Assembly (NCBI GenBank): GCA_022360905.1
Contig: JAKSBX010000101.1
Span: 1 to 50,411, forward strand
DNA length: 50,411 nt
Direction of reading: 5' to 3'
From: Chromatiales bacterium
GTDB lineage: Bacteria; Pseudomonadota; Gammaproteobacteria; Chromatiales; Chromatiaceae
In this document: positions 17,544 through 27,187 of the stretch, one piece after another
How the letters are laid out: every line of letters begins with the position of its first letter
Position numbering within the stretch: the stretch's first letter is position 1
Notes under the pieces: generated by a model
Databases searched by the model: none
Seen by the model: only the letters and a program-made list of their open reading frames with translations
Told to the model about the DNA's origin: nothing
Program-made: the position numbers and the translations under genes

Positions 17544-18572
17544 CTATTCCCCTGGCGTGAGAAACATCGCATCCCCATAACTGAAGAAACGATAACGCTG
17601 CTCAACAGCATGCCGATAAGCATTCATCAGCCGCTCGTAACCGCCAAATGCAGAAACCAGCATCATCAGGGTTGACTGGGGCAGGTGAAAATTGGTGATC
17701 ATTGCGTCAACCACATTGAACTGGAAGCCGGGACGGATGAACAGCCGGGTATCGCCCCGAAAGGGTTGCAAAACACCACTTTGAGCCGCCGACTCCAGAC
17801 TTCGCACGCTGGTTGTGCCAACCGCAATGATCCGCCCGTTCTGTTGTTTGGTTTTCTTAATGAGATCACAAACGGTCTGATCAACCTCCGCATACTCCCG
17901 ATGCATGACGTGCTGATCCAGATCGTCAACCCGTACCGGTTGAAATGTACCGGCCCCCACATGCAGGGTCACTCTGGCCTGGTTGATGCCCTTCTCGGCC
18001 AGTTCAGCCAACATTTCATTCGAAAAATGGAGCCCCGCTGTGGGGGCGGCCACCGCTCCCCTCTTTTCTGCATATACGGTCTGATAACGGCTCTCATCCA
18101 GCCCTTCATCCTGGCGGGTAATGTAGGGAGGCAAAGGCATATGACCCTGCTGCTCCATTAAGGCATGAAAATCCTCATCAAGGGCATGCAGCTGAAAGAA
18201 CTCACCCTCTCTGCCGGCCACTTCGACCCTGGTCTGCTGCCTGCCAAACAAAAGTTTGGTGTTGATTTTGGGTGATTTACTCGCCCTGATCTGGGCCAAC
18301 GCCCGGGTGGGTTCCGTGACCCGCTCGATCAGCACTTCAACCCGTCCACCCGTCTCCTTTTTGCCATGCAGCCTGGCTTTCATGACCCGGGTATCATTAA
18401 AGATCAGCAGATCTCCGGCCGACAGCAATGTTGGCAGATCGGAAAACAGCAGATCTTGGGGTGATGACTGGCCTGACGGGAGCACTAACAGACGACTCGA
18501 CCCACGCTCCTCAGGAGGGTATTGGGCGATAAGCTCATCCGGTAGGAAATAATCGAAGTCTGACAATTGCAT
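17544..18572 (-). CDS. queA: tRNA preQ1-34 S-adenosylmethionine ribosyltransferase-isomerase
   Basis: QueA transfers and isomerises the ribose of S-adenosylmethionine onto preQ1-34 in tRNA, giving epoxyqueuosine, the step after Tgt. The 342-residue product starts MQLSDFDYFLPDELIAQYP, the classic family N-terminus. It contains LIFNDTRVMKARL, GAVAAPTAGLHFS, HVGAGTFQPV and AVGTTSVRSLE motifs in order and has the usual length. It is probably the first gene of a queA-tgt unit read leftward. It is divergent from the hydrolase gene at 18735. Confidence 0.96.
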   Translation of the reverse strand: MQLSDFDYFLPDELIAQYPPEERGSSRLLVLPSGQSSPQDLLFSDLPTLLSAGDLLIFNDTRVMKARLHGKKETGGRVEVLIERVTEPTRALAQIRASKSPKINTKLLFGRQQTRVEVAGREGEFFQLHALDEDFHALMEQQGHMPLPPYITRQDEGLDESRYQTVYAEKRGAVAAPTAGLHFSNEMLAELAEKGINQARVTLHVGAGTFQPVRVDDLDQHVMHREYAEVDQTVCDLIKKTKQQNGRIIAVGTTSVRSLESAAQSGVLQPFRGDTRLFIRPGFQFNVVDAMITNFHLPQSTLMMLVSAFGGYERLMNAYRHAVEQRYRFFSYGDAMFLTPGE

Positions 18573-18734
18573 AGGGCGCGGATGGTAACACGTGGAGCGC
18601 TCGATGTGTTGATTATTGACCCGTCACGGCAACTCGACCGGATCGTTTCCTGGCTTTATTGACTTCACTCATACCACCGTACGCCAAGTTAATTGACAAT
18701 TACTAACTGAAAGGGAGACGATCGGAGGTAAAGG

Positions 18735-19604
18735 ATGCATACCCTGACGCAGTACATCATCGCTCAGCCATTACCAAAACTGCTCTTGGCTCTGCTGCTG
18801 CTAAACAGTCACTACTGCACGGCGGATACCATCCAACTGCGCATGCAGAACGGTTTGCTCGCCACCGCCGACTACCTGGATGCCGGCAACGACAAATCCC
18901 CGATATTGATCCTTCACGGTTTTCTGCAGACACGGGATTTTTTCACCGTTCGACGTGTTGCCGACGCCTTGCACGATGAGGGGTATAGTGTTCTGTTACC
19001 CAATCTCTCTTTAGGCATCGACCAACGTAATCGAAGTCTGCCCTGCGAGGCGATCCATACCCATAGCATGGATCAGGACCGGGGCGAGGTGGCCCGATGG
19101 GTAGACTGGCTCCATAAAAACAGTTCCAAACCAGTCACCCTGATCGGCCATAGTATGGGTAGTTTGACACTACTGGCCTATTTGTCTGCCCAGCCTGAAC
19201 AGGAACAGATCAATCATGCTATCTTGATCAGTCTTATCGCATTTGCACAGGGTCCGGTTGCAAAAGAGAGTTCGGTGGATAAACACCGTGCCGAAGAAGA
19301 CCTGGCAACGGGCCGGGATGGCATACAAAACTATCGCCTGGCTTTTTGTGATAGCTACCCAACTCAGCCTGATCACTACCTCTCTTATCTCAACTGGAAT
19401 GAAACCCAGGTCACTAACGCACTACTTGGTTTATCAAAACAACCAAGTATCATTTTAGGCAGCAAAGACAATCGACTGAGCCCGGAATGGAAACCGACAC
19501 TCATGGATATCAAAGCCCATGTTATCGAGATCGAAGGCGCCAACCACTTTTTCGATCACTCCCATGAATTCGATTTAGTCGATAGCATCATTCAGTTGCT
19601 TTGA
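18735..19604 (+). CDS. Exported alpha/beta hydrolase
   Basis: The 289-residue protein has a signal peptide (hydrophobic residues about 15-27, ending CTAD) and an alpha/beta-hydrolase fold. ILHGF near residue 58 forms the oxyanion region, GHSMGS near residue 139 holds the nucleophile serine, a GSKDNRLSP strand end near residue 240 carries the likely acid, and NHFFDHS near residue 268 holds the likely catalytic histidine. Substrate unknown; family members act on esters or peptides. A strong GGAGGT sits six bases before the ATG. The stop overlaps a possible TTG start of the next gene (TTGA), so expression of the hydrolase and the c-di-GMP protein is probably coupled. Confidence 0.82.
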   Translation: MHTLTQYIIAQPLPKLLLALLLLNSHYCTADTIQLRMQNGLLATADYLDAGNDKSPILILHGFLQTRDFFTVRRVADALHDEGYSVLLPNLSLGIDQRNRSLPCEAIHTHSMDQDRGEVARWVDWLHKNSSKPVTLIGHSMGSLTLLAYLSAQPEQEQINHAILISLIAFAQGPVAKESSVDKHRAEEDLATGRDGIQNYRLAFCDSYPTQPDHYLSYLNWNETQVTNALLGLSKQPSIILGSKDNRLSPEWKPTLMDIKAHVIEIEGANHFFDHSHEFDLVDSIIQLL

Positions 19605-19633
19605 TTGGTATAACATTAAGAAAGCTCTTAGGT

Positions 19634-21874
19634 ATGCAGATAAGACCGATATCATTAAGTCTCTTTACGACTTTTTTTGTTGCCATTTTTTTACTCCTGC
19701 TGTTTAGTCTGGGCCACCTCACCTACCTCGAACTCGAAAAGCTGAACAACCGCTTCCACGACACCAATCAGCAACTGGGGGAACAGGAGATCTCTACGGC
19801 ATTGTCGGAATCCCTGAATATCATCAGCCAGAAAACACTCCAGCTGGCTGCCTGGGAAGAGGTGATACAACAGCTGCAGCAACCAACTTACTACACCTAC
19901 TGGTATCGCCACCGAGCCAAACAAAACCGATTTACCTCCGACTATATCCTCGACTTGTCTCTCTACGATGCTCAAGGTAATGTGCTGGCCTCTATCGATA
20001 CCTCTCTGTTACCCGATCGTATTGAGCCTAATCAGTTAGGAGATAGGATAGAGATCAGCGAATACCAGCCCTTTGTAACGGTTGTAAAACCGGTCGTTCA
20101 TCAACATAGCAAAAAAGTTCTGGGATATATTTCAACGCTCAACCGGTTGATGCCGATCATTGAATCCCATCACTTCAGCACCGCTGATCCGACAACGTTC
20201 AACATTGCCATCGAACAGTCGGACAACCTATCCAGTGAGGAGTTTAAGCAGCATCTACACTACCGCCTGATCAGTGACCCATACAGTCAAGCCATACAGG
20301 CTGAACTGACCGATTTTCTATTCAGGCTTGCCGGCATAACCGCAATTCTTACGTTACTGATTTTTCCTTTGGCCGCCTGGCTTGTGAGTCGCCCGATCAT
20401 GGCCATCACACAACATATCGACGAACTGAAGCAGTACCCTTACAAGAGATTCGATACAGCAGAGGATGCACCTTTACTGATTTCCGAGTTAGATACCATC
20501 AGACACTCCTTGGACAGTTATCACAATCAATTGAACCAAGTGAATACCACACTGGATGAGCGAAACCAGCAACTTCAGCATCTGACCCAACGGGATAACT
20601 TAACCGGAGTACTCAACCGCAGTGCCTTCGACGACTATTGGAAAGAGATCAGCCAGGTGAGCGGTGACAACAAGCTGCAAACCTGCCTGATTCTATTCGA
20701 TATCAATCACTTCAAGGCACTCAATGACACCTACGGTCATCAGGCGGGCGACGATGTGCTGATCACCATTGCTCAAGTCATCAATAATATGCTGCGCGGA
20801 CGTGAACAGCTGTTCCGCTTGGGCGGTGACGAATTTGCCACCGTTTTGATCGGAGACAATCACCGCAAGGCGATGCAACTTGCCAAACAGTGTCATCTCG
20901 CCATTTCAAACTACCCGTTTGAAAAGCTGGGCATTCTGGAGCCTGTGCGGATGAGTATCGGTCTGGCACAAAGCTCATCGAGTGATGATTCAAATCTCAG
21001 CGCTTTGCTTTGGCAGGCCGATGTTGCCGTCCACTTTGCCAAACGGCCTGGCTACTCAAACATCGTCAGTTTCTCTGCGGAACTGGCACAACATGCCCAG
21101 GGGCTGTTTTCCAACCGTACCCAAAGCGTCGTTTTCGATGCCATAGACAACGGCAGCGGATTGGTGCTCTTCTACCAGCCGATCGTCAATCTGCAAACCG
21201 GTCAGGCCGAGTATTACGAGGCCCTGGTCCGCATCTATCATGAGGACCAGCTGATCATGCCGTCCCATATCTTCCCACTGGTAGAAGCTAGAAGCCTGGA
21301 GCTCGATCTGGATCGCCAGGTCATCCGGAAAATCTGCGCCGATCTGGAGGCAGAAAAAATTCCTGCCGGATCAGGTGTATCGATCAATCTCTCCGCACCA
21401 ACGATCGTCGATAGCGATTTAACCAACTGGCTCGAAACACTGATACCCTACATGAGTGAATACAAGCTGTTGATCGAGGTCACTGAAACCGCGCTGATCA
21501 CCCAACTCGAAACGGCGCGGAAAAATCTCATCAAGCTGAGATCAATGGGATTCCGCGTTGCGCTGGATGACTTCGGCAGCGGCTACTCCTCGATCCGCTA
21601 TCTCGGCACGATGCCAGTGGATGTTGTTAAGTTTGATATCACCTTGACCAAGCTGCTTGAAAAATCCGAGTCCAATCCGATCCTCGATCATCTGGCACAG
21701 ATGATCAACGAATCTGGACACCTGTTGGTAGCAGAAGGGATTGAATCCAGGTCTGCCGCAATCCAATTGAGACAGCTTGGATTCCGCTACGGACAGGGAT
21801 ACTATTTTGGCAAGCCCAAAGAACAGATTCCTGAAAAAGAGGACCATAGAAACCCATTAAATTTTTCTGCATAA
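19634..21874 (+). CDS. Membrane GGDEF-EAL c-di-GMP protein
   Basis: From the ATG at 19634 it has two membrane helices (about residues 8-28 and 225-245) around an extracytoplasmic sensor of about 200 residues, then GGDEF and EAL domains. A TTG at 19601, overlapping the previous stop, would add 11 residues. The GGDEF motif is intact (residues 397-401). The RxxD inhibitory site five residues before it is absent. The EAL domain keeps its catalytic landmarks: EALVR near residue 529, SINLS, EVTETA, DDFGSGYSS, KFD and AEGIE. It could therefore both make and degrade c-di-GMP. The dominant activity cannot be read from sequence. Confidence 0.9.
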   Translation: MQIRPISLSLFTTFFVAIFLLLLFSLGHLTYLELEKLNNRFHDTNQQLGEQEISTALSESLNIISQKTLQLAAWEEVIQQLQQPTYYTYWYRHRAKQNRFTSDYILDLSLYDAQGNVLASIDTSLLPDRIEPNQLGDRIEISEYQPFVTVVKPVVHQHSKKVLGYISTLNRLMPIIESHHFSTADPTTFNIAIEQSDNLSSEEFKQHLHYRLISDPYSQAIQAELTDFLFRLAGITAILTLLIFPLAAWLVSRPIMAITQHIDELKQYPYKRFDTAEDAPLLISELDTIRHSLDSYHNQLNQVNTTLDERNQQLQHLTQRDNLTGVLNRSAFDDYWKEISQVSGDNKLQTCLILFDINHFKALNDTYGHQAGDDVLITIAQVINNMLRGREQLFRLGGDEFATVLIGDNHRKAMQLAKQCHLAISNYPFEKLGILEPVRMSIGLAQSSSSDDSNLSALLWQADVAVHFAKRPGYSNIVSFSAELAQHAQGLFSNRTQSVVFDAIDNGSGLVLFYQPIVNLQTGQAEYYEALVRIYHEDQLIMPSHIFPLVEARSLELDLDRQVIRKICADLEAEKIPAGSGVSINLSAPTIVDSDLTNWLETLIPYMSEYKLLIEVTETALITQLETARKNLIKLRSMGFRVALDDFGSGYSSIRYLGTMPVDVVKFDITLTKLLEKSESNPILDHLAQMINESGHLLVAEGIESRSAAIQLRQLGFRYGQGYYFGKPKEQIPEKEDHRNPLNFSA

Positions 21875-21978
21875 CCCTTAATTTCCAGGTATACTGTGCC
21901 GCTTCCAGGCCCAGCCACCTAAAATCAATGGCTTATGTAGTCCTTGTGTTTGGGCCATAATGGTAATATTCGCTGTAT

Positions 21979-22065
21979 GCCAGAGTGATGAAATTGGTAG
22001 ACATGACGGATTCAAAATCCGTTGCCTTCACGGGCGTGCCGGTTCGAGTCCGGCCTCTGGTACCA
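21979..22065 (+). tRNA. tRNA-Leu (anticodon CAA)
   Basis: The 87-base gene folds as a class II tRNA. The acceptor stem pairs GCCAGAG with CTCTGGT. The anticodon loop TTCAAAA gives CAA, which reads UUG. There is a long variable arm, a GGTTCGAGTCC T-arm and an encoded CCA end. A TAATAT at 21964-21969 is a plausible -10 element, with only a weak -35. Minus-strand open frames across it are shadows. Confidence 0.96.
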
Positions 22066-22267
22066 ATCCTTTCGCTGCCGGGACGAATACTTAGGCAAGT
22101 CCGCAGCAAGCCCCCCTGGGCGAGCCGATTATTGAACACTTACCACGTCCACGATTCGCTTGATATCAGCTTACGCAGTCACGGCCAGATTGACCGCTAG
22201 CTGTTTCACCGCCTGAGTAGATTTTAGACGTCTGTTCTGGTGAAATGTGCAGTTCAGGTACTCATCA

Positions 22268-23077
22268 ATGATAGGTGAGGCTCGGCAACCAGAACTCATA
22301 GAAAAGCCCGGCAGCATGACCAAATCGGATTCAACACAACCCGAAGATATCTCAGATGATCTGGAGGTCACCAACACCTCCGGCTATCTCAGGGTAGCCA
22401 TTGAGATTACCATTGCCGCACTGATACTGGTTGGCATCTATTATATTTTCGCACCGGAAGAGAGCATCGAATTGACGCCACCGATCGATGAGACTCAGAT
22501 CGATCCGGTGATCCGTGACCGGATTGAGGCGGCCAAAACAGATCAAAGTGCAGAGGCGCAACCCCCTGAGGAGTCTTCAGTGGAAACCGCGCCGGTTGCA
22601 ACCGGCCCTGATGAGCCACAGAGTTTCGAAAAGTCGGCCCCTCCCCCACCCCCGGTTGTTGAATCAGCGGAAAGCGTAACCACCGTTCAACCGCAGGCCG
22701 ACGCACGCCAGATGATCGCAGAGATACGCCGCGGGGAGCTGGTGTTGAGTTCCGCTGAAATTATCGAAAAATCTGAGCTGTTCAATCAGCAGGGACGCCA
22801 TACGGACACCTACTTGTTACTGTTCTATGCCGCCCGGGAAGGTGACGGTCAGGCCGCCTTTGCTCTGGCCAGCCTATATGACCCCAAGTACTTTACACCA
22901 GGCAACGCATTACTGGAGAAAGCGGATGTTTTCCAGGCACATAAATGGTACAGCAAAGCGGCGAAACAACAGATTCCGGATGCCCAGCTTCGTCTCGAAA
23001 CCCTGCGCCGTGAGATTGAGAAGCAGGCTGAAGCCGGAGATCCGGCTGCCCAGCGTCTGTTATTGAACTGGCAATAA
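22268..23077 (+). CDS. Membrane protein with periplasmic Sel1-like repeats
   Basis: The protein (about 269 residues) has an acidic N-terminus and one membrane helix (VAIEITIAALILVGIYYIF, about residues 43-61). A Pro/Glu-rich linker with a run of prolines follows, then Sel1/TPR-type repeats (about 165-265, for example AAREGDGQAAFALASLYD and AHKWYSKAAKQQIPDAQLRL). The start is uncertain: GTG at 22247, ATG at 22268 (AGG nine bases upstream, chosen) or ATG at 22316. It heads a four-gene unit with a vWA protein and an ABC transporter pair. Sel1 repeats suggest protein-protein contact in the periplasm. Confidence 0.75.
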   Translation: MIGEARQPELIEKPGSMTKSDSTQPEDISDDLEVTNTSGYLRVAIEITIAALILVGIYYIFAPEESIELTPPIDETQIDPVIRDRIEAAKTDQSAEAQPPEESSVETAPVATGPDEPQSFEKSAPPPPPVVESAESVTTVQPQADARQMIAEIRRGELVLSSAEIIEKSELFNQQGRHTDTYLLLFYAAREGDGQAAFALASLYDPKYFTPGNALLEKADVFQAHKWYSKAAKQQIPDAQLRLETLRREIEKQAEAGDPAAQRLLLNWQ

Positions 23078-23101
23078 TCCACACTATTCAGGATGCTTCC
23101 G

Positions 23102-25111
23102 ATGACATGGTTTAAATCCGTACCAATCATCATTGCAGCGATGCTCATCTCTGCAACCACACTCGCCACACCCCAGGCACGCCCACTCTTGATGGAGGGG
23201 AAACAGTCACTCTATCAAAGGGTGCTGAGCAAACCGGGAGCGCAGATTTTCACACAGATCCAACAGGGAAGCGGTTCAGCCACGGCACCGTTTTCCGTCT
23301 ACTACGTCTACGATCGCAAACAACAGCAGGGTTCCAGTTGGATACAGGTCGGATTGAGCCGCCACGGGACGATTGAGGGCTGGATGCCTGAAGTTGATAC
23401 CATTCCCTGGAATCAGGGTCTTACGGTTGCCTTTAGAGATCCACTGGGAAGTGACCGGGTATTGCTGTTCAATGAAAAGCGTGCCCTGAAAGAGATTATC
23501 GAGGATCAGAACTCAGCGAACTACCGGGAGCTCTACACGGCGGCGGAAGCCGGTAAACTGACAGCGGATTCTCCAGTGGTCGCGATCCAGCCCAGAACCC
23601 ATATCGATATCCTCAAGGACTTTTACCTGGTCCCCATCCGCGATCATGAAGATATCTACATCGGCAGTGAACAGGCGCGAATGCTGCAGATCTCCAGCGT
23701 TCCCCTGCAGCCTATACAGCCACCGAAACAAAACAAGGCACCAACAGCCGAGCCTGAACCCAAACGGCAGGCCTTCCGCTCAGCGGTGGTGTTTGTCATC
23801 GACTCGACACTCTCAATGGATCCCTATATCGACCGAACCCGGGAAGCTGTGCGAAAAATCTACGATACCATTACCAAAGAGGATCTGACCGGCGATGTGA
23901 GCTTCGGGCTGGTTGCCTTTCGCGACAATCCGGATGTAGCACCAGGCCTGGAGTATCTGACTGAAACCTACGTGGATCTGGAGCAGGGCCAGAACGCCGA
24001 CAGCTTTTTCTCTCAGGTCTCCACCCTGAAAGCGGCCACTGTCTCCAGCCGGGATTTCAAAGAGGATAGCTATGCCGGTGTCAATGAAGCCATCGCCGGA
24101 ATCAATTGGCAGGATCAGGATGCCAGATATGTGGTATTGATCACCGATGCGGGCCCCCGTGAGGCTGGCGACCCTCTCTCCGGAACCGGCTTATCGAGTA
24201 GCGCATTGAGAAGCCTGGCGCAGAACAAAGGTATCGCGCTGTCCGTACTGCATCTGTTGACCCCCAGTGTGATGGCGGATCATGGCGATGCGGAAGAGAC
24301 CTATCGGGACCTCTCCTACTATCCCGGCATCGGCAGTTTCTATTTTGGCGTAGAGACCGGCAACGTGGAACGTTTCGGCCGGGTACTCGACGCGCTGGCC
24401 CAACAGATCACGGAACAGGTTAAACTGGCGGCCATGGCCGCTGCCGGTAAAATGCTTGCGGAAGAGCGCCAGGCGAAACAGGCGGAAGCCGAACAGGCCA
24501 GCGCCAACAATGATCAGCTGGCCCAGTTTCAGGCGAAAGTAGCCAAGCTCGGATATGCGCTGAGAATGCGCTACCTGCAACAAGATGAAAAGCAGCAGAT
24601 CCCCAGCATTTTCAACGCCTGGTTGGTGGACCGGGATATCCAGAACCCGCAACGGCAAACCCTGGATGTCAGAGTACTGCTGACCCGAGATCAGCTCAGC
24701 GACCTGCACAGCATCATGCGACAGGTACTGATTACTGCTGAAGAGGGACTACTCTCACCACGCAGCTTCCTCAACGACCTGAAGAGTCTTGCCGCAACCA
24801 TCGCCCGTGATCCCGATCAACTTGGCACGACCACCCGGGCTACAGGCGCCAGGGAGGGAAATCTGGCCGACATGGGTTTCATGCGGGAGTATATTGAAGA
24901 CCTTCCCTATACCGGTGAAGTGATGAACCTCTCCCTCGAACACTGGCAGGACTGGCCAGCCAAAGACCAGATTGAGTTTATCAATCGGCTGGAAGAGAAG
25001 ATAAACTACTACCAGGTTCTGCACGACCACACCGATCTCTGGGTCTCGCTGGACGGTGGCCCCGTCTCGGGGGATTCTGTATTTCCAATCGGTCTGGAAA
25101 TGTTGCCTTAA
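23102..25111 (+). CDS. Exported vWA protein resembling the C-terminal half of PpkA
   Basis: The start is the ATG at 23102, with AGGA seven bases upstream. A signal peptide (ending TLATPQ) precedes an SH3-like or beta-rich region (about residues 30-200). A von Willebrand A domain from about residue 230 follows, with a MIDAS-type DSTLS and a VLITDAGP strand, and then a long helical C-terminal region. From my memory of the family, the vWA and C-terminal parts match the type VI secretion kinase PpkA of Pseudomonas (AFG..SSRDFKEDSYAGV and DLPYTGEVM-type segments). Here the protein kinase domain is missing entirely and the protein is exported by a signal peptide. It lies with TagT/TagS-like ABC genes. 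Confidence 0.78.
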   Translation: MTWFKSVPIIIAAMLISATTLATPQARPLLMEGKQSLYQRVLSKPGAQIFTQIQQGSGSATAPFSVYYVYDRKQQQGSSWIQVGLSRHGTIEGWMPEVDTIPWNQGLTVAFRDPLGSDRVLLFNEKRALKEIIEDQNSANYRELYTAAEAGKLTADSPVVAIQPRTHIDILKDFYLVPIRDHEDIYIGSEQARMLQISSVPLQPIQPPKQNKAPTAEPEPKRQAFRSAVVFVIDSTLSMDPYIDRTREAVRKIYDTITKEDLTGDVSFGLVAFRDNPDVAPGLEYLTETYVDLEQGQNADSFFSQVSTLKAATVSSRDFKEDSYAGVNEAIAGINWQDQDARYVVLITDAGPREAGDPLSGTGLSSSALRSLAQNKGIALSVLHLLTPSVMADHGDAEETYRDLSYYPGIGSFYFGVETGNVERFGRVLDALAQQITEQVKLAAMAAAGKMLAEERQAKQAEAEQASANNDQLAQFQAKVAKLGYALRMRYLQQDEKQQIPSIFNAWLVDRDIQNPQRQTLDVRVLLTRDQLSDLHSIMRQVLITAEEGLLSPRSFLNDLKSLAATIARDPDQLGTTTRATGAREGNLADMGFMREYIEDLPYTGEVMNLSLEHWQDWPAKDQIEFINRLEEKINYYQVLHDHTDLWVSLDGGPVSGDSVFPIGLEMLP

Positions 25112-25140
25112 CCTACGGCCCGTTAACACTAATAATCCAA
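25111..25140 (+). repeat. 28-base repeat variant before ABC ATPase gene
   Basis: This is a diverged copy of the repeat at 27837-27864 and 37141-37168. It shares the CCxGTTAACACTAAT core and the final AATCCAA, with a two-base insertion. It runs up to the ATG at 25141 and leaves no Shine-Dalgarno sequence there. Confidence 0.55.
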
Positions 25141-25914
25141 ATGGTAAATCCTGAAGCTCAAGCAGGTGCGAGCCTGACAGGTGATCGCGTCCTTATCTAC
25201 CACTTGCGTGATGTAATCAAAACCCGCGAGGCCGAAGGGACCGCCTTTCGCCTGCGTGTCCCCAGTCTGCAGATTGCGCTGGGAGAGAAGATTGCACTGA
25301 TCGGCGAAAGCGGCTGTGGTAAAAGCACCCTGCTCGACATGTTGTCGATGGTGCTACGCCCAACCGAGATCGGCTCATTCCGCTTTCGCCCCGAACGGGG
25401 TGCAGAACCGGTGGATATCACCAACCTGTGGCATAAAAGACGCCTCAACCAGTTGGGTGATCTACGCCGTCAGCGTATCGGTTATGTGATGCAGACGGGC
25501 GGTCTGCTGCCCTATCTTACTGTACGGGAAAATATCAATCTGTCCCGTCGGCTACTCGATATGAGTGACGATGGCCTGGTCGAGGAGCTGACCAAGGACC
25601 TGGGCATCAGGCAACATCTGGATAAGCTGCCCCACAAACTCTCGGTCGGCGAACGCCAGCGGGTCGCCATCGGTCGAGCGCTGGCCCATCGACCCTCCAT
25701 CGTAATCGCCGATGAACCTACAGCCTCACTCGATCCGATAGCCGCTGAACGGATCATGTCGCTGTTCATCGAATTGGTGGATGAGCTACATATTACGGTC
25801 ATCCTGGCCAGCCATGCCTGGCGCCACATCAACCGACTGGGACTGCGACACCTGGAGCACCATACGGAGCGCAAAGAGGATGGATCCATGACAGAAACCG
25901 TGGTGAGCGGCTGA
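25141..25914 (+). CDS. ABC transporter ATPase, LolD/TagT-like
   Basis: The 257-residue nucleotide-binding protein has Walker A GESGCGKST (residues about 57-65), signature LSVGERQRVAIGRAL near residue 162, Walker B IVIADEPTASLD near residue 187 and an H-loop histidine in ILASH. It belongs to the LolD/MacB-type branch that works with FtsX-like permeases on envelope substrates rather than importing nutrients. No Shine-Dalgarno is visible before the ATG, which directly follows a repeat, so the start may be wrong or translation may be coupled. It overlaps the permease gene by one base (TGATG). Confidence 0.9.
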   Translation: MVNPEAQAGASLTGDRVLIYHLRDVIKTREAEGTAFRLRVPSLQIALGEKIALIGESGCGKSTLLDMLSMVLRPTEIGSFRFRPERGAEPVDITNLWHKRRLNQLGDLRRQRIGYVMQTGGLLPYLTVRENINLSRRLLDMSDDGLVEELTKDLGIRQHLDKLPHKLSVGERQRVAIGRALAHRPSIVIADEPTASLDPIAAERIMSLFIELVDELHITVILASHAWRHINRLGLRHLEHHTERKEDGSMTETVVSG

Positions 25915-27125
25915 TGCGACATCGACTGAAAGATATTATCTGGCTGGCCGGCAAGGACTACCGCAACGAGTGGCAGATGTCCGGCTTCTTCATCCTGGCA
26001 TTGGCGGCCGTGCTCGGCCCGATGCTGATTCTGTTCGCTCTGAAATTCGGTATTGTTGGCAGTATGCTCAACAACCTGATCGAAGATCCACGTAACCGGG
26101 AGATCCGCCCCATCGGCAGCGGTCGCTATGACCAAGCCTGGCTCGAGCAGCTGAATGAGAGACCGGAGGTTCAGTTCATCGTACCGAGAACAAGAGCCAT
26201 TGCCGCCACTATCGATCTGAAGAGTGAGACCTCGAAACGCATCATCTCGGTGGAGATGATTCCGACGGGCCACGGTGACCCGTTACTGAAAAACAAGCAT
26301 ATCCCAGCATCTGCTACCGAACTGGTTCTCTCAAACAATGCGGCGAAAAAGCTGAATGTAAAAGTCGGCGATGAAATCACAGGCAGCCTGGCACGTCGTT
26401 TCAAAGGCCGCAGTGAACGGGTTCACCTGAAGCTCGAAGTTGTGGATATCGCAGCGACTGCCAGCTTTGCCAGAGATGGTGCGTTTGCCCCGATCAGTCT
26501 GGTCGAAAGTGCTGAAGACTTCAGAGATGGGCGAGCCGTACCTGAATTCGGCTGGCAAGGCAATCAGGTGGACCAAAGCAGTCGTAAGTACCCAAGCTTT
26601 CGGCTCTATACCGACTCTATCTACAATGTCGGCCGGATCAGTGATGCGCTGGACAAAATCGGCATTGAGGTCAGAACCCGTGCGGCAGACATTGAGATCG
26701 TGCGCAACATGGACCGCAATTTAAGCCTGGTGTTTTGGTTAATTGCGATCATCGGCCTGGTGGGGTTCTCCCTCTCCCTGGGAGCCAGCCTGTGGGCGAA
26801 TGTGGATCGTAAACGCAAAGAGTTGAGTGTCTTGCGACTGGTTGGCTTCCGTACGGCAGAGATCGTCTGGTTTCCTGTGTTCCAATCAAGCTTCACAGCC
26901 ATACTCGGTTGGGTTTGTGCCACTCTGATCTACTTTGGCGTCAGCACCACAATCAACCAGATGTTTGCTTCACAACTCAACAACAATGAAAAAGTCTGCC
27001 ATCTGCTGCCGGAGCATTTGGCGATTGCCCTGCTACTGACTCTGGGTTCGGCCATTATTGCCGCATCCCTGGCGGGATTTAAGGCGGCTCACATAGAACC
27101 GTCGGAAGGACTCAGGGAGATATAA
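25914..27125 (+). CDS. FtsX/LolE-type ABC permease, TagS-like
   Basis: The 403-residue permease has the type VII (MacB/LolCE) layout: a membrane helix at about residues 23-45, a large periplasmic domain to about 265, then three helices (about 270-295, 320-345, 362-385). The C-terminal part contains an RKRKELSVLRLVGF-like coupling segment and ends ...KAAHIEPSEGLREI, as in LolC/E. With the upstream ATPase it would move or remodel lipoproteins or signal across the membrane. Its place after a PpkA-like vWA gene recalls the TagTS pair of the threonine phosphorylation pathway. Confidence 0.88.
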   Translation: MRHRLKDIIWLAGKDYRNEWQMSGFFILALAAVLGPMLILFALKFGIVGSMLNNLIEDPRNREIRPIGSGRYDQAWLEQLNERPEVQFIVPRTRAIAATIDLKSETSKRIISVEMIPTGHGDPLLKNKHIPASATELVLSNNAAKKLNVKVGDEITGSLARRFKGRSERVHLKLEVVDIAATASFARDGAFAPISLVESAEDFRDGRAVPEFGWQGNQVDQSSRKYPSFRLYTDSIYNVGRISDALDKIGIEVRTRAADIEIVRNMDRNLSLVFWLIAIIGLVGFSLSLGASLWANVDRKRKELSVLRLVGFRTAEIVWFPVFQSSFTAILGWVCATLIYFGVSTTINQMFASQLNNNEKVCHLLPEHLAIALLLTLGSAIIAASLAGFKAAHIEPSEGLREI

Positions 27126-27155
27126 AAAAAGCCATGGAGGCGGACCCTCCATGGC
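27124..27155 (-). terminator. Terminator of PEP-CTERM gene
   Basis: A perfect 10-bp stem (27131-27140 with 27146-27155, 5-base loop) is followed, on the minus strand, by seven U (A run 27124-27130). It ends minus-strand transcripts from the PEP-CTERM gene. On the plus strand it has no U-tract. Confidence 0.85.
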
Positions 27156-27187
27156 CATACCGAAACGCTATGGAATTTCGGAATTTC

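Noticed and set aside
18693-18698. Perfect TTGACA before the hydrolase gene
   Set aside because: No -10 element exists at the right distance, so it is not supported as a promoter.
21933-22139. Minus-strand open frame across the tRNA region
   Set aside because: It is the reverse complement of a tRNA-Leu, and such antisense frames are artefacts.
22268-27125. Type VI secretion locus
   Set aside because: Only PpkA/TagTS-like parts are present. No Tss, Hcp or VgrG genes are visible.
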